A stretch of 26,476 bases of DNA from RH-chloro-G1 sp003670575 (GTDB taxonomy: Bacteria; Chloroflexota; Dehalococcoidia; UBA2979), in assembly GCA_947499615.1 (NCBI GenBank), contig CANMOP010000024.1:1-26476 (forward strand), read 5' to 3'. This document shows positions 15,562 to 22,621 of the stretch, piece after piece (positions within the stretch are counted from its first letter, which is position 1; every line of letters starts with the position of its first letter). The notes beneath the pieces were generated by a model. It was given only the letters and a program-made list of their open reading frames with translations. It had not been told where the DNA came from and ran no database searches. The translations under genes were made by a program, and so were the position numbers.

Positions 15562-16260
15562 ATGACTGACCCCATCGCCACCGCCCGCGCCGCCGGCCGC
15601 ACACTCCTCACCGAGGTGGAGTCCAAGGAACTGCTGCACGACGCCGGCATCCGAGTCACCCGCGCCCGCCTCGCCAAGAAGGCCAGCGAGGCCGTCGACA
15701 TCGCCGAGGAGATCGGCTACCCGGTGGTGCTCAAGGTCGTCTCCCACGAGATCGCCCACAAGTCGGACTCCGGCGGCGTGGAGCTGAACCTCAAGAACGC
15801 CGCCGCCGTGAAGGCCGCCTACAAGCGCATCCGCGCCGCCGTCAAAGCCGCCGAGCCGAAGGCCAAGCTCGAGGGCATCTCCGTGCAGCAGATGGCCGAC
15901 CCCGGCGTCGAGGTGATCATCGGCCTCACCACAGACCCGCAGTTCGGCCCCGTGATGATGTTCGGCCTCGGCGGCATCATGGTCGAAGTGCTCAAGGACG
16001 TCGCATTCCGCGTCGTCCCCCTCGAGCCGCGCGACGCCAAACAACTGGTGCGCGAGGTGAAAGGCTTCCCGGTGCTGGAGGGCGTGCGTGGCCGCCCCGC
16101 CGCCGACATCGCTGCCCTGGAGGCGATGATCCTGCAAGTCTCGAAGTTCGCCGCCGACCACCCCGAGGTCGCCGAACTCGACCTCAACCCCGTCTTCGCC
16201 TACCCCAACGGCACCATCGCCGTCGACGCCCGCATCGTGCTCGCTCCCGCAGTGGCGTAG
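15562..16260 (+). CDS. acetate/acyl-CoA synthetase (ADP-forming), beta (ATP-grasp) subunit
   Basis: 232 residues, the size of the free-standing beta subunit of NDP-forming acyl-CoA synthetases. The ATP-grasp_5 features are clear: LLTEVESKELLHDAGI at the N-terminus, PVVLKVVSHEIAHKSDSGGV (ATP-binding Lys and the KSDxGGV motif), a conserved GLGGIMVEVLKDVAFRVVPL stretch, and the metal-binding tail EVAELDLNPVF. The complex makes ATP from acyl-CoA, ADP and phosphate, or the reverse. The CoA-binding alpha subunit, usually adjacent or fused, is not in this window. The start has GGAGA eight bases upstream. Codon use is strongly biased to C- and G-ending forms, with many AAG and GAG, suggesting good expression; the promoter agrees. 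Confidence 0.88.
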   Translation: MTDPIATARAAGRTLLTEVESKELLHDAGIRVTRARLAKKASEAVDIAEEIGYPVVLKVVSHEIAHKSDSGGVELNLKNAAAVKAAYKRIRAAVKAAEPKAKLEGISVQQMADPGVEVIIGLTTDPQFGPVMMFGLGGIMVEVLKDVAFRVVPLEPRDAKQLVREVKGFPVLEGVRGRPAADIAALEAMILQVSKFAADHPEVAELDLNPVFAYPNGTIAVDARIVLAPAVA

Positions 16261-16318
16261 CCGCGACGCTTCGCGCGCCGCGATCGAGTTGCCCCCCGCG
16301 ACCGTTTGCAGGCGGCCC

Positions 16319-16360
16319 GAGGGGCATGACACACGGAGGGGTAAGCTCCGTCATGCCCTC
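16319..16360. terminator. hairpin after the acyl-CoA synthetase gene
   Basis: GGGCATG and ACGGAG pair with CTCCGT and CATGCCC across a short loop (GGGTAAG), with a 4-base bulge on the left side. It sits between two convergent genes, about 60 bases after the stop at 16260. There is no T run; its role is inferred from position and stem strength. Confidence 0.5.
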
Positions 16361-16425
16361 GCAGGGTACGCGGTCACGCGCGGTGAGTTCCAATCCCGCC
16401 AGCGTCGAGCCCACCGGTAACTGCG

Positions 16426-17199
16426 TCAGGCCGCCGAGAACCTCGCGCGATGCCGAGCGAGCAGTGCGACGTCAGGACTGAATCTGCTGGACAAGCGCAA
16501 CGGCGCCCCGTCGAACCGAAGCAGGTAGTCCGCGCCGAGAGGATCTGCGTCCCTGATCTCCGGACTCAGTGCAACACGGAAATCGTCCGTGATTGTCATG
16601 AGTCCGAGATCGAAAGCGCGATCATGCAACGCATTGAGGCAGAGCCCGTTTCGCGGATTGAGCCGCAACTCCGGTGCCTCGGCCCATGGCACGATGTGGC
16701 TGGCGACGAGCAGACGCTCTACGGCAAGCCCCGTGATGCAGCAACGCCCCTCGTAGCGCGTTAGGATCATGCGCCGGAATACGCTCTGGTTAACGCGGAC
16801 GCGGACGATCGCCTCCCGGTCCCGCCCCTCGATTTCACCGGGAATGTCACGAAGATCGACCGTGTCGGCTATCGGCCGTCCTGTTCGCTCCGAACGGAGA
16901 CGCTCGCCCTCGAAAGCGAGTGCCTCGCGGTTCTGAATGAACTCACCCCAAATCTCCGCGTCAGCCATCGATCCGTGTGCCATGCCTCGGATGCCACGCG
17001 CCTGCAGGTCGGGATCGAGACGCGCGAAGTTGCTCAACTTCAGCGCGACGGCACTCGGCGCGCGTCCGATGAGAGACGCTAGTTCACGTACCAATCGATT
17101 GCCTTGGTGCATTTGGCCAAATGGGATCGTCAGATACAGATTGAGCGCGAGCACGCTTTCCTCGCGGGTCCAATTGCGTCTAGCCGTCCCCGCGGTCAT
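16426..17199 (-). CDS. solitary HNH endonuclease
   Basis: 257 residues. The N-terminal region RRNWTREESVLALNLYLTIPFGQ with RAPSAVALKLSNFARLDP is the helical domain seen in a family of putative restriction-like HNH proteins. The nuclease domain is C-terminal: CCITGL (Cys153/154), SHIVPW (His168), NPRNGLCLNALHDRAFD (Asn184, His192), the HNH_2 arrangement. No methyltransferase or other restriction partner is adjacent, so it is either a stand-alone nuclease (possibly modification-dependent) or an orphan. I use ATG 17199, with AAGG seven bases upstream; the frame is open further upstream but there runs into repeat-like sequence. Predicted cytosolic DNA cleavage is from family knowledge only. Confidence 0.85.
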   Translation of the reverse strand: MTAGTARRNWTREESVLALNLYLTIPFGQMHQGNRLVRELASLIGRAPSAVALKLSNFARLDPDLQARGIRGMAHGSMADAEIWGEFIQNREALAFEGERLRSERTGRPIADTVDLRDIPGEIEGRDREAIVRVRVNQSVFRRMILTRYEGRCCITGLAVERLLVASHIVPWAEAPELRLNPRNGLCLNALHDRAFDLGLMTITDDFRVALSPEIRDADPLGADYLLRFDGAPLRLSSRFSPDVALLARHRARFSAA

Positions 17200-17212
17200 T
17201 CGCAGCCTTGCC

Positions 17213-17236
17213 ACAGGGAGAGGAACAGGGAGAGGG
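17213..17236. repeat. 12-bp tandem repeat
   Basis: ACAGGGAGAGGA is followed directly by ACAGGGAGAGGG. The core GGGAGAGG is shared with the larger interspersed repeats at 9503 and 18064, so this may be a decayed copy. It lies just upstream of the HNH gene start. Confidence 0.5.
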
Positions 17237-17392
17237 GACGAGAACTCGTTGCCGCACCGGAATCTCGGAGGAGACACTCCTCGAACTGAATGGGGGTATT
17301 CACGAGCAAACCCACGGTGACGTGACTCGCCCGATTGGGCCTTCGGTAGTCATCGGTCTTACTGTCGCTCGATGGCGGTCGTGGCGTGGCGC

Positions 17393-17421
17393 GGCGTGAG
17401 TGGCACGCCTCGCACTCACGC
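17393..17421. promoter_or_regulatory. two mutually exclusive hairpins
   Basis: A perfect 9-bp inverted repeat (GCGTGAGTG 17394-17402 and CACTCACGC 17413-17421, 10-base loop) overlaps a shorter one (GGCGTG 17393-17398 and CACGCC 17404-17409). Only one can form at a time. It could be an operator, a terminator or a switch; no function is evident. Confidence 0.4.
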
Positions 17422-17617
17422 AGTCGGACTCCTCTTCCGGTTGTTCTTCGGTCATCGTCGGCCCCAACCTCGTCAACCCGATCACCACTCACTTGTCGGA
17501 CTGCGCGGCACCATGCTCATCATACCGATCGCGGCCTAAGAGCCGGTGCCGACTGATGGCGGCCCGCATGCCACCCCACTCTCCGACCTCCCCCCACCAA
17601 CCCCTACCCTCCCACCA

Positions 17618-18256
17618 ATGCCCGACCTCACCCCAACCCCCATCGCCACCCCCAACCCACGAGGCGGCGCGCGCCCCGGTGCCGGCGCACGCCCGAAGAA
17701 CATGAACGCCCTCGGCACCGGCGCCCGCTCCCGCCGCCTCCAGCCCATCCTCCGCGCCGCCGGCCCGGAAGGCCGCGCCGTCATCCTTCGCGCCATCTCC
17801 CGAGCGCTCCATGACGCCCTCGCCCACGCCCCCACCGGCCCCACCCGCGCGGAGGCCAGCGCCCGCACCGCCGCCCGTCACCACGCCTTCCGCCGCATCC
17901 TCAACTGCCTCCGCGCCGCCGACTTCACCCACCCCTCGGAGCACGGCCACGCCATGAACCTCGCGCTCACCTTCGCCCCCATCTGGCTCAGCCTGGACGC
18001 GACCCCGCCCCCGAGCGACCAACCAACAATCAAACCCGCGTCCGCGATCCCTCCGACCTCCTGCCTCCCCTCGCCCATACATGGGAGAGGGGCTGGGGGT
18101 GAGGGCGTTCCGACGCTCCCCCTCGCCTCGCGCGGCGGGGAGAGGGGGCCGGGGGGTGAGGGCTCCGGGCCCGGGGGTGAGGGCTCCGACGCCGAGGGCT
18201 CCCCCGCCACCCCCGCCACCCCCGCACGTCAGATGGAGATTCGCTATCCTGTACAG
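17618..18256 (+). CDS. small hypothetical protein reading through repeats into the next gene
   Basis: From ATG 17618 the frame has a Pro/Thr-rich start, then RGGARPGAGARPKNMNALGTGARSRRL, a motif like the GAPxGNxNALKHGxxSxRL signature of small uncharacterised proteins, then a helical region (ILRAISRALHDAL, RRILNCLRAADF) ending near 17990. No stop follows. Instead the frame continues through three copies of the GGGAGAGGGG repeat (18064-18190), encoding Gly/Glu-rich filler, and directly into the cysteine desulfurase, giving one 611-codon frame from 17618 to 19450. I believe the repeat insertion removed the original stop, and that the desulfurase is made separately from GTG 18257 (or ATG 18233). 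A true fusion protein is the alternative. Confidence 0.45.
18064..18190. repeat. cluster of interspersed repeat copies 2, 3 and a partial copy 4
   Basis: Copy 2 (18064-18110) has head CCCCTCGCCCATACATGGGAG and tail GGCTGGGGGTGAGGGC. Copy 3 (18115-18169) has head CCCCCTCGCCTCGCGCGGCG and tail GGCCGGGGGGTGAGGGCTCC. A tail-only copy (18170-18190) follows. All resemble the element at 9503-9550. They stand in direct orientation and lie inside an open frame upstream of the cysteine desulfurase. Confidence 0.7.
18245..18250 (+). promoter_or_regulatory. -10 box of a probable leaderless start for the cysteine desulfurase
   Basis: TATCCT ends exactly six bases before GTG 18257, so transcription would begin on or next to the start codon. 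There is no ribosome site at usable distance (GGAGA lies 16 bases away). The same geometry is seen for the gene starting at 22556. No clear -35 is present. Confidence 0.4.
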
Positions 18257-19450
18257 GTGCCCAACACCACCCACACCATCTATCTCGACTCCGCCGCCAG
18301 CACCCCCGTGCGCGCGGAAGCCCTCGCCGCCATGCTCCCCTACTTCAGCGAGCAGTACGCCAACCCCTCCGGCCACTACGCCGCCGCCCGCCGCGCCGCG
18401 GACGCCCTCGCCACCGCGCGGGACCAGGTCGCCGCCGTGCTCAACTGCCTCCCGGAAGAGGTCGTCTTCACCTCCGGCGGCACGGAGAGCATCAACGCCG
18501 CCGTGAAAGGCGTCGCCATCGCGCAGCGGGAGGCCGGCGTCGGCGCGCACATCGTCACCACCGCCATCGAGCACCACGCCGTGCTCCACACCATGCAATA
18601 CCTCGAACGCTTCGGGTACGAAGTCGAACTCGTCCCCGTCGACGAATACGGCCGCGTCTCGCCGGAGGACATCGCCGCCGCCGTCCGAGAAGACACCGTC
18701 CTCGTCTCCGTCATGTACGCCAACAACGAAGTCGGCACCATCCAGCCCATCGCCGCCATCGCCCGCGCCGTCCGCGCCCGCGCCGAAGCGCTCGGCCGCC
18801 GCATCCCCTTCCACACCGACGCCGTGCAGGCCCCCAACTCCCTCCCCCTCGACGTGGAAGCGCTCGGCGTCGACCTGCTCTCGCTCTCCGGCCACAAGTT
18901 CGGCGGCCCCAAGGGCACCGGCGTCCTCTACATCCGTCGAGGCACCGCGTTCCTGGAGCAGATGTCCGGCGGCGGCCAGGAGCGACAGCGCCGCTCCGGC
19001 ACCGAGGATGTCCCCGGCGCAGTCGGCATGGCCACCGCACTCCAACTCGCCCAGTCCGAGCGCGAGGCGTTCCACGCCCGCACCACCGAACTGCGCGCCC
19101 GCCTCCTCGATGGGTTACGAGCGGCCTGCCCGGAAGCCGTCATCAACGGCCACCCCACCGAGAACCTCCCCCACGCCGTCCACCTCTGCTTCGACGGCAT
19201 CGAGGGTGAAGCCGCCGTCGAGGCGCTGGACGCCCTCGGCATCGAGTGTTCGGCCGGCGCGGCCTGCACCTCCGCCACCTGGGAGCCCTCGCACGTCCTG
19301 CTCGCGATGGGCATCCCGCTGGAGCGCGCCATCGGCTCGCTCCGCCTCACCCTCTGGCCCACCCTCACCGAAGCCGACATCGACTACGTCGTCGCAACCC
19401 TCCCCGGCGCCGTCCAGCAGGTGCGACTCGCCTCGCTCCCCGCAATCTGA
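18257..19450 (+). CDS. cysteine desulfurase (NifS/IscS family)
   Basis: 397 residues from GTG 18257; ATG 18233 would add eight residues. This PLP enzyme takes sulfur from cysteine for Fe-S clusters and thiolated tRNA. It shows IYLDSAASTPV at the N-terminus, TSGGTESIN (PLP phosphate loop), EHHAV (His stacking on PLP, residue 106/107), the Asp188/Gln191 region HTDAVQ, the PLP-linking Lys214 in SLSGHKFGGPKG, and the persulfide Cys337 in CSAGAACTS. The short catalytic loop with GAACTS is typical of the NifS/IscS group rather than SufS. No scaffold, ferredoxin or mnmA gene is next to it. The frame is open upstream through repeats; the conserved start and family length argue that the desulfurase proper begins here. 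Confidence 0.93.
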   Translation: MPNTTHTIYLDSAASTPVRAEALAAMLPYFSEQYANPSGHYAAARRAADALATARDQVAAVLNCLPEEVVFTSGGTESINAAVKGVAIAQREAGVGAHIVTTAIEHHAVLHTMQYLERFGYEVELVPVDEYGRVSPEDIAAAVREDTVLVSVMYANNEVGTIQPIAAIARAVRARAEALGRRIPFHTDAVQAPNSLPLDVEALGVDLLSLSGHKFGGPKGTGVLYIRRGTAFLEQMSGGGQERQRRSGTEDVPGAVGMATALQLAQSEREAFHARTTELRARLLDGLRAACPEAVINGHPTENLPHAVHLCFDGIEGEAAVEALDALGIECSAGAACTSATWEPSHVLLAMGIPLERAIGSLRLTLWPTLTEADIDYVVATLPGAVQQVRLASLPAI

Positions 19451-19520
19451 CCCCCGCGCAACGCCGATAGCGCCCCTCCCGACCACCGCGCAGCGGACAC
19501 CACCCTTCGAACATTGCGAA

Positions 19521-19549
19521 TTGTCTATGCGCTTTACACCGTGTACCAT
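19521..19549 (+). promoter_or_regulatory. sigma70-like promoter of the small HTH gene
   Basis: TTGTCT (19521-19526), exactly 17 bases, then TACCAT (19544-19549). The local sequence is clearly more AT-rich than its surroundings. A start point near 19556 leaves a leader of about 54 bases. Confidence 0.55.
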
Positions 19550-19609
19550 CCTCGACAACGCCGCATACGCGCCTGATCCATTCGGGCGTGCGAACAGCGA
19601 GGATGCCGG

Positions 19610-19825
19610 GTGCCTGACTCCCCCTTCCAGGACTACCTCGACCTCGTGGAGGCCGCGCGCGAGCTCGGCATCCACCCCCAGAGCCTGCGAAGGCTGATCA
19701 AGCAGAAGCGGGTGCCCGCCGTGCTGTTCGCCGGCAAGTACCTCATCGAGCGCGACAAGCTTGAGATGTTCAAGTCGAACTACGACCCGCGCCCCGGCCG
19801 CAAGCCAATCCGCCGCCTGCTCTAG
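19610..19825 (+). CDS. small helix-turn-helix (excisionase/MerR-like) protein
   Basis: 71 residues from GTG 19610, with GAGGA seven bases upstream. YLDLVEAARELGIHPQSLRR followed by LIKQKRVPAVLFAGKYLIER is a winged HTH of the HTH_17/excisionase type: helix, turn, recognition helix, then the beta wing carrying the start of the next segment. The C-terminus is basic (RPGRKPIRRLL). Such proteins bind DNA as recombination directionality factors or small regulators; no integrase or phage gene is close, so a regulatory role is more likely. It has its own promoter. The target is unknown. Confidence 0.8.
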   Translation: MPDSPFQDYLDLVEAARELGIHPQSLRRLIKQKRVPAVLFAGKYLIERDKLEMFKSNYDPRPGRKPIRRLL

Positions 19826-19872
19826 ACACCCGGCCGACTCCGTCGATGTGCCTGCGGGCGAGGGTTCGCCGA

Positions 19873-20675
19873 CTACGCCGGCGGGACGATGGCGATCTCT
19901 TTCGAGTTGTGGTCGCGGATGTCGAGCTGCAACTGCAGCCGACCGCTCTCCCCCGCACTGGCCCCAGCCTCGTCGCCCTCGAGGATCAGGCGCAACGGCC
20001 GTGCCCCCAGCGCGCCACCCAAAGCTGTGCCCCGCCGCGGTACCCGGAGAACGGCGAGCCCCCCGGCCTGCTGCCCAGAATCTCTGAGGTCTGCTGCGGA
20101 TCCAAGTGATAGCGGAACGCATCCACCTCGTTCACCCGGTCCGGGATAGGCTGGAGCTTGCCCAGTATCTGTCGAGGCATCCCGCCGCTCATGAGGGCCA
20201 TGACCGCCGTGTCCAACCCGAACGCGACGCTCGACCCGCTGGCGACCGATTGCTCCTCCCGCCATGGCGTCGCGCCCTCGCGTGACCAGACGCGCGAACC
20301 AATCTGCACACGCTCGCTGTCGATGAGCGCGAAGCCGATGTCGGCGCACGTCCGCAACTGCTGTCGATCGCCGTTCACCTCGCCATCGAGGGTGATCGTG
20401 ATGCCTTCAGCGGGCGTCAACGCGGAAGCCGCGCATGATCCAACTCCCGCCGCGCCACGTGTCGGGGAAAGGGATACGGGTGAACCGGGGGCGTTGGTCA
20501 CGTTGGCGGCAAGCCGGAACCGATAGGCCCGCACATCCGTTGGCGAGGCAGTGGGGGTGGCCGTCGTCGCCGCCGGAGTCGGGGCGGAGTGCGTTTCGGC
20601 ACGGCCGCAACCGAGGCCCAGGCCCGCGAGCGCGACCGACAACAACAGCGGAACTACCCAACGCCGTAACGGCAT
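19873..20675 (-). CDS. LppX/LprG-like lipoprotein, interrupted by a frameshift
   Basis: The frame from ATG 20675 (GGAGG five bases upstream) begins with a lipoprotein signal (MPLRRWVVPLLLSVALAG, lipobox GLGC, Cys23) and a Thr/Pro/Ala linker (31-46). The body alternates like LppX/LprAFG lipoproteins: AYRFRLAANVTN, ITITLDGEVNGD, ERVQIGSRVWSREG and a C-terminal GRLQLQLDIRDHN. The frame ends early at 19986, but the correct continuation lies in the -1 frame, ending at TAG 19873-19875. One extra base in the C5 tract 20004-20008 would join them as LWVARWGARPLRLILEG and give 267 residues. The family carries lipids or lipophilic ligands outside the cytoplasmic membrane; that role here is inferred. A TTGACG (-35-like) lies at 20728-20733, without a good -10. 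Confidence 0.6.
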
Positions 20676-20811
20676 CGATCCTCCGACTGGGTGAGGCACC
20701 GCCACCTTGCCCCAAACGGGCGCGGCACGTCAAACCTTCCGATCCCGAGCGCGGCGCTATCCGACGGGCGTCGTATCCACCGAGCATGTCGCGCGCCAGC
20801 CACGGTCCCTG

Positions 20812-21489
20812 TTAGTCGAACTCTGAGCGGGCCTCGCCCTCACGCTCGATGTAGTGCATCGCCGTCCGGAAATCCTCGTCGGTGACGCGGCCAGACGAGT
20901 GCAGGTAGGTCAACAGCATCTCCATGGTCAACATCGCGTGAAGCCGAATGCCGATCGATTCGAGGCGACGGCGCGCCCCCTGCTCGCGGTCGATGAGCAC
21001 CACGGCGTCACGCACATGCAAGCCCGCGCGCCGCAGCCTCGCAGCTGTATCAACGAGCGAACCGCCACCCGTGGCGAGGTCATCAACCAACAACGCAGTC
21101 TGCCCCGGTCGGTAGATGCCCTCGATGTGGGGGCGCTCCTCGTCTTGCAGGACGCCGGGTCGCGCATAGAGCAGTGGAGTCCGCACCTGTAGCGCGAGCG
21201 CGGTGGCGATGTGCAGCCCACCGATGGGTACTCCGGCCAGCAGGTCGTATGGCTCCAACGGTCGGTTCCGCATGGCCATCGCCATCCGCAATTCGTCATC
21301 GATGAGGATAGCGATACGCGCGAGTACGCTCGGTCGCGCGATGATCAACTTCGGGTTCACGTACACCGGGGAGTGGCGCACCGTCCGGCCCAGGCTGAAG
21401 TCGCCGAACTGCACCGCGCCCAACTGCCACAGCTCACCAGCGAGCCAGAAGCGGCCGCTCGCCTGTCCGCCCGCTGGCCCGTTCGTCAT
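20812..21489 (-). CDS. PyrE-like phosphoribosyltransferase, atypical catalytic residues
   Basis: 225 residues from ATG 21489 with a perfect AGGAGG five bases upstream. It aligns with orotate phosphoribosyltransferases: LGAVQFGDFSL, DLLAGVPIGGLHIATALAL, and the PRPP-binding loop ALLVDDLATGGGSLVDTA with its acidic pair. Two features depart from true OPRTs: the conserved Lys of FTLKSGR is replaced (SLGRTVRHSP), and the flexible catalytic loop, normally RKExKDYGTKxxIEG, reads ARPGVLQDEERPHIEG without lysines. PRPP binding should persist, but orotate chemistry is doubtful, so it may act on another base or be regulatory. The ATG overlaps the dehydrogenase stop (ATGA, 21486-21489), so the two genes are translationally coupled. 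Confidence 0.8.
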   Translation of the reverse strand: MTNGPAGGQASGRFWLAGELWQLGAVQFGDFSLGRTVRHSPVYVNPKLIIARPSVLARIAILIDDELRMAMAMRNRPLEPYDLLAGVPIGGLHIATALALQVRTPLLYARPGVLQDEERPHIEGIYRPGQTALLVDDLATGGGSLVDTAARLRRAGLHVRDAVVLIDREQGARRRLESIGIRLHAMLTMEMLLTYLHSSGRVTDEDFRTAMHYIEREGEARSEFD

Positions 21490-22556
21490 CTGCGCCTCCT
21501 GGCCGCGAGGTCGTCGCCAGCCGCTGCGTCTGCGCGCGTCTCCGCGCCAATCGATTCCATCGAGGTAACAGGAACATCCGAGTCGGACCACGCATCCGGA
21601 TTGATCAGGTGACGCGGCCGTGCGCCGGACAACATCGCCAACACGTGGTCGACGGCGAGCGCCGCCATCGCGATCCGCGTGCGCTCCGTCGCGGAGCCGA
21701 GGTGCGGCGTGACGATCAGATGCGGCGCGGTCAGCAGCGGATCGTCCGCCGGAAGCGGCTCCGGCGTCGTCACATCCAGTGCAGCCGCTGCAATCGTTCC
21801 GACGCGCAGCGCCTGCAATAACGCCGACTGATCGACGACCCCGCCGCGCGCCGTATTCACGAACACCGCGTCGGGACGCATGCGTGCGAATGCGGCAGCA
21901 TCGAACATGCGCGTCGTCTCCGGCGTCAGCGGCACGTGCACCGAGATGAACTGTGACTGCGCGAGCAGTACATCGAGGGCTACCCGCTCCCCGGGAAAGC
22001 CGGCCGCGTCGTGACGACTGTGGTACAGCACTCGCATCCCGAAGCCGACAGCCCGGCGCGCCACCGCGCTCCCGATGCGGCCACCTCCGACGATGCCGAG
22101 CGTGGCGCCGTGCACCTCATGACCAAGCAACCAGCCAGGACTCCAGGGCCCCCAACCGCCATCGCGCACCGCCGCCTCCCCGTCCGGCAGGCGACGGGCG
22201 GCCGCCAACAGCAGCGCGAACGCCATGTCGGCAGTGGTCTCGGTGAGCACATCAGGAGTGTTGGTGACGGGGATCCCGCGCGCTGTGGCCGCGGCGACAT
22301 CGATGTTGTCGTAGCCCACTGCCATGTTCGATACCCACCGCACGGAGGGGCATGCATCCAGCAGCGCAGCGTCGACCTGCTCGGTGAGCATGGTGAGCAG
22401 CGCATCCGCACCTGCCGCCCGCTTGAGCATCTCGGCCCGTGTCGGCGGGCGGGGCTCGCCCCACACGTCGACGTCAGCCACGGCGCGCAGCCGCGCGATC
22501 GGCTCTGTGCCGGGCAGCGCGCGCGTGACGAAGACTCGAGGCCGGGCATCGGTCAT
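21486..22556 (-). CDS. D-isomer-specific 2-hydroxyacid dehydrogenase
   Basis: 356 residues from ATG 22556. The family reduces 2-oxoacids such as glyoxylate or hydroxypyruvate with NAD(P)H. The NAD loop is GIVGGGRIGSAVA (157-162 core). The catalytic triad is Arg237 (NTARGGVVD), Glu266 (TTPEPLP) and His285 (TPHLGSAT), all present. The substrate-loop segment VGYDNIDVAAATARGIPVTN is typical of the glyoxylate/hydroxypyruvate reductase branch. A C-terminal tail of about 40 residues, rich in Asp, Ala and Arg, extends past the family's usual end and carries the overlap with the next gene. No ribosome site is seen; TACAAT six bases before the ATG suggests a leaderless transcript. Confidence 0.92.
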   Translation of the reverse strand: MTDARPRVFVTRALPGTEPIARLRAVADVDVWGEPRPPTRAEMLKRAAGADALLTMLTEQVDAALLDACPSVRWVSNMAVGYDNIDVAAATARGIPVTNTPDVLTETTADMAFALLLAAARRLPDGEAAVRDGGWGPWSPGWLLGHEVHGATLGIVGGGRIGSAVARRAVGFGMRVLYHSRHDAAGFPGERVALDVLLAQSQFISVHVPLTPETTRMFDAAAFARMRPDAVFVNTARGGVVDQSALLQALRVGTIAAAALDVTTPEPLPADDPLLTAPHLIVTPHLGSATERTRIAMAALAVDHVLAMLSGARPRHLINPDAWSDSDVPVTSMESIGAETRADAAAGDDLAARRRR

Positions 22557-22562
22557 GCGCCG

Positions 22563-22568
22563 ATTGTA
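22563..22568 (-). promoter_or_regulatory. -10 box of a probable leaderless promoter for the dehydrogenase
   Basis: On the minus strand TACAAT ends six bases before ATG 22556, which would place the first transcribed base at the start codon. There is no Shine-Dalgarno sequence. The -35 region is weak. Confidence 0.5.
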
Positions 22569-22621
22569 CCGGCTGCCTGTGGGCACCGGGCGAACTCCCA
22601 CGCGCAACGCCGGCGAGCCTA

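Larger units (their letters stand above)
17200..17617. other. intergenic region with small repeats, no gene seen
   Basis: No convincing coding frame. It holds a 12-bp tandem repeat (17213-17236), a perfect 6-bp dyad GAGGAG-aca-CTCCTC (17268-17282) upstream of the HNH gene, and a pair of competing hairpins (17393-17421). The promoters of the HNH gene and of the rightward gene at 17618 must lie here, but I see no good -35/-10 pair. Confidence 0.6.

Noticed and set aside
18064..18190. CRISPR-like array
   Set aside because: The units differ in length and sequence, have no regular spacers and match a palindromic interspersed element elsewhere in the window.
17489..19075. Long Gly-rich minus-strand frame over the cysteine desulfurase
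   Set aside because: Antisense shadow; its Gly/Asp/Val-rich composition mirrors the desulfurase codons and the repeats.
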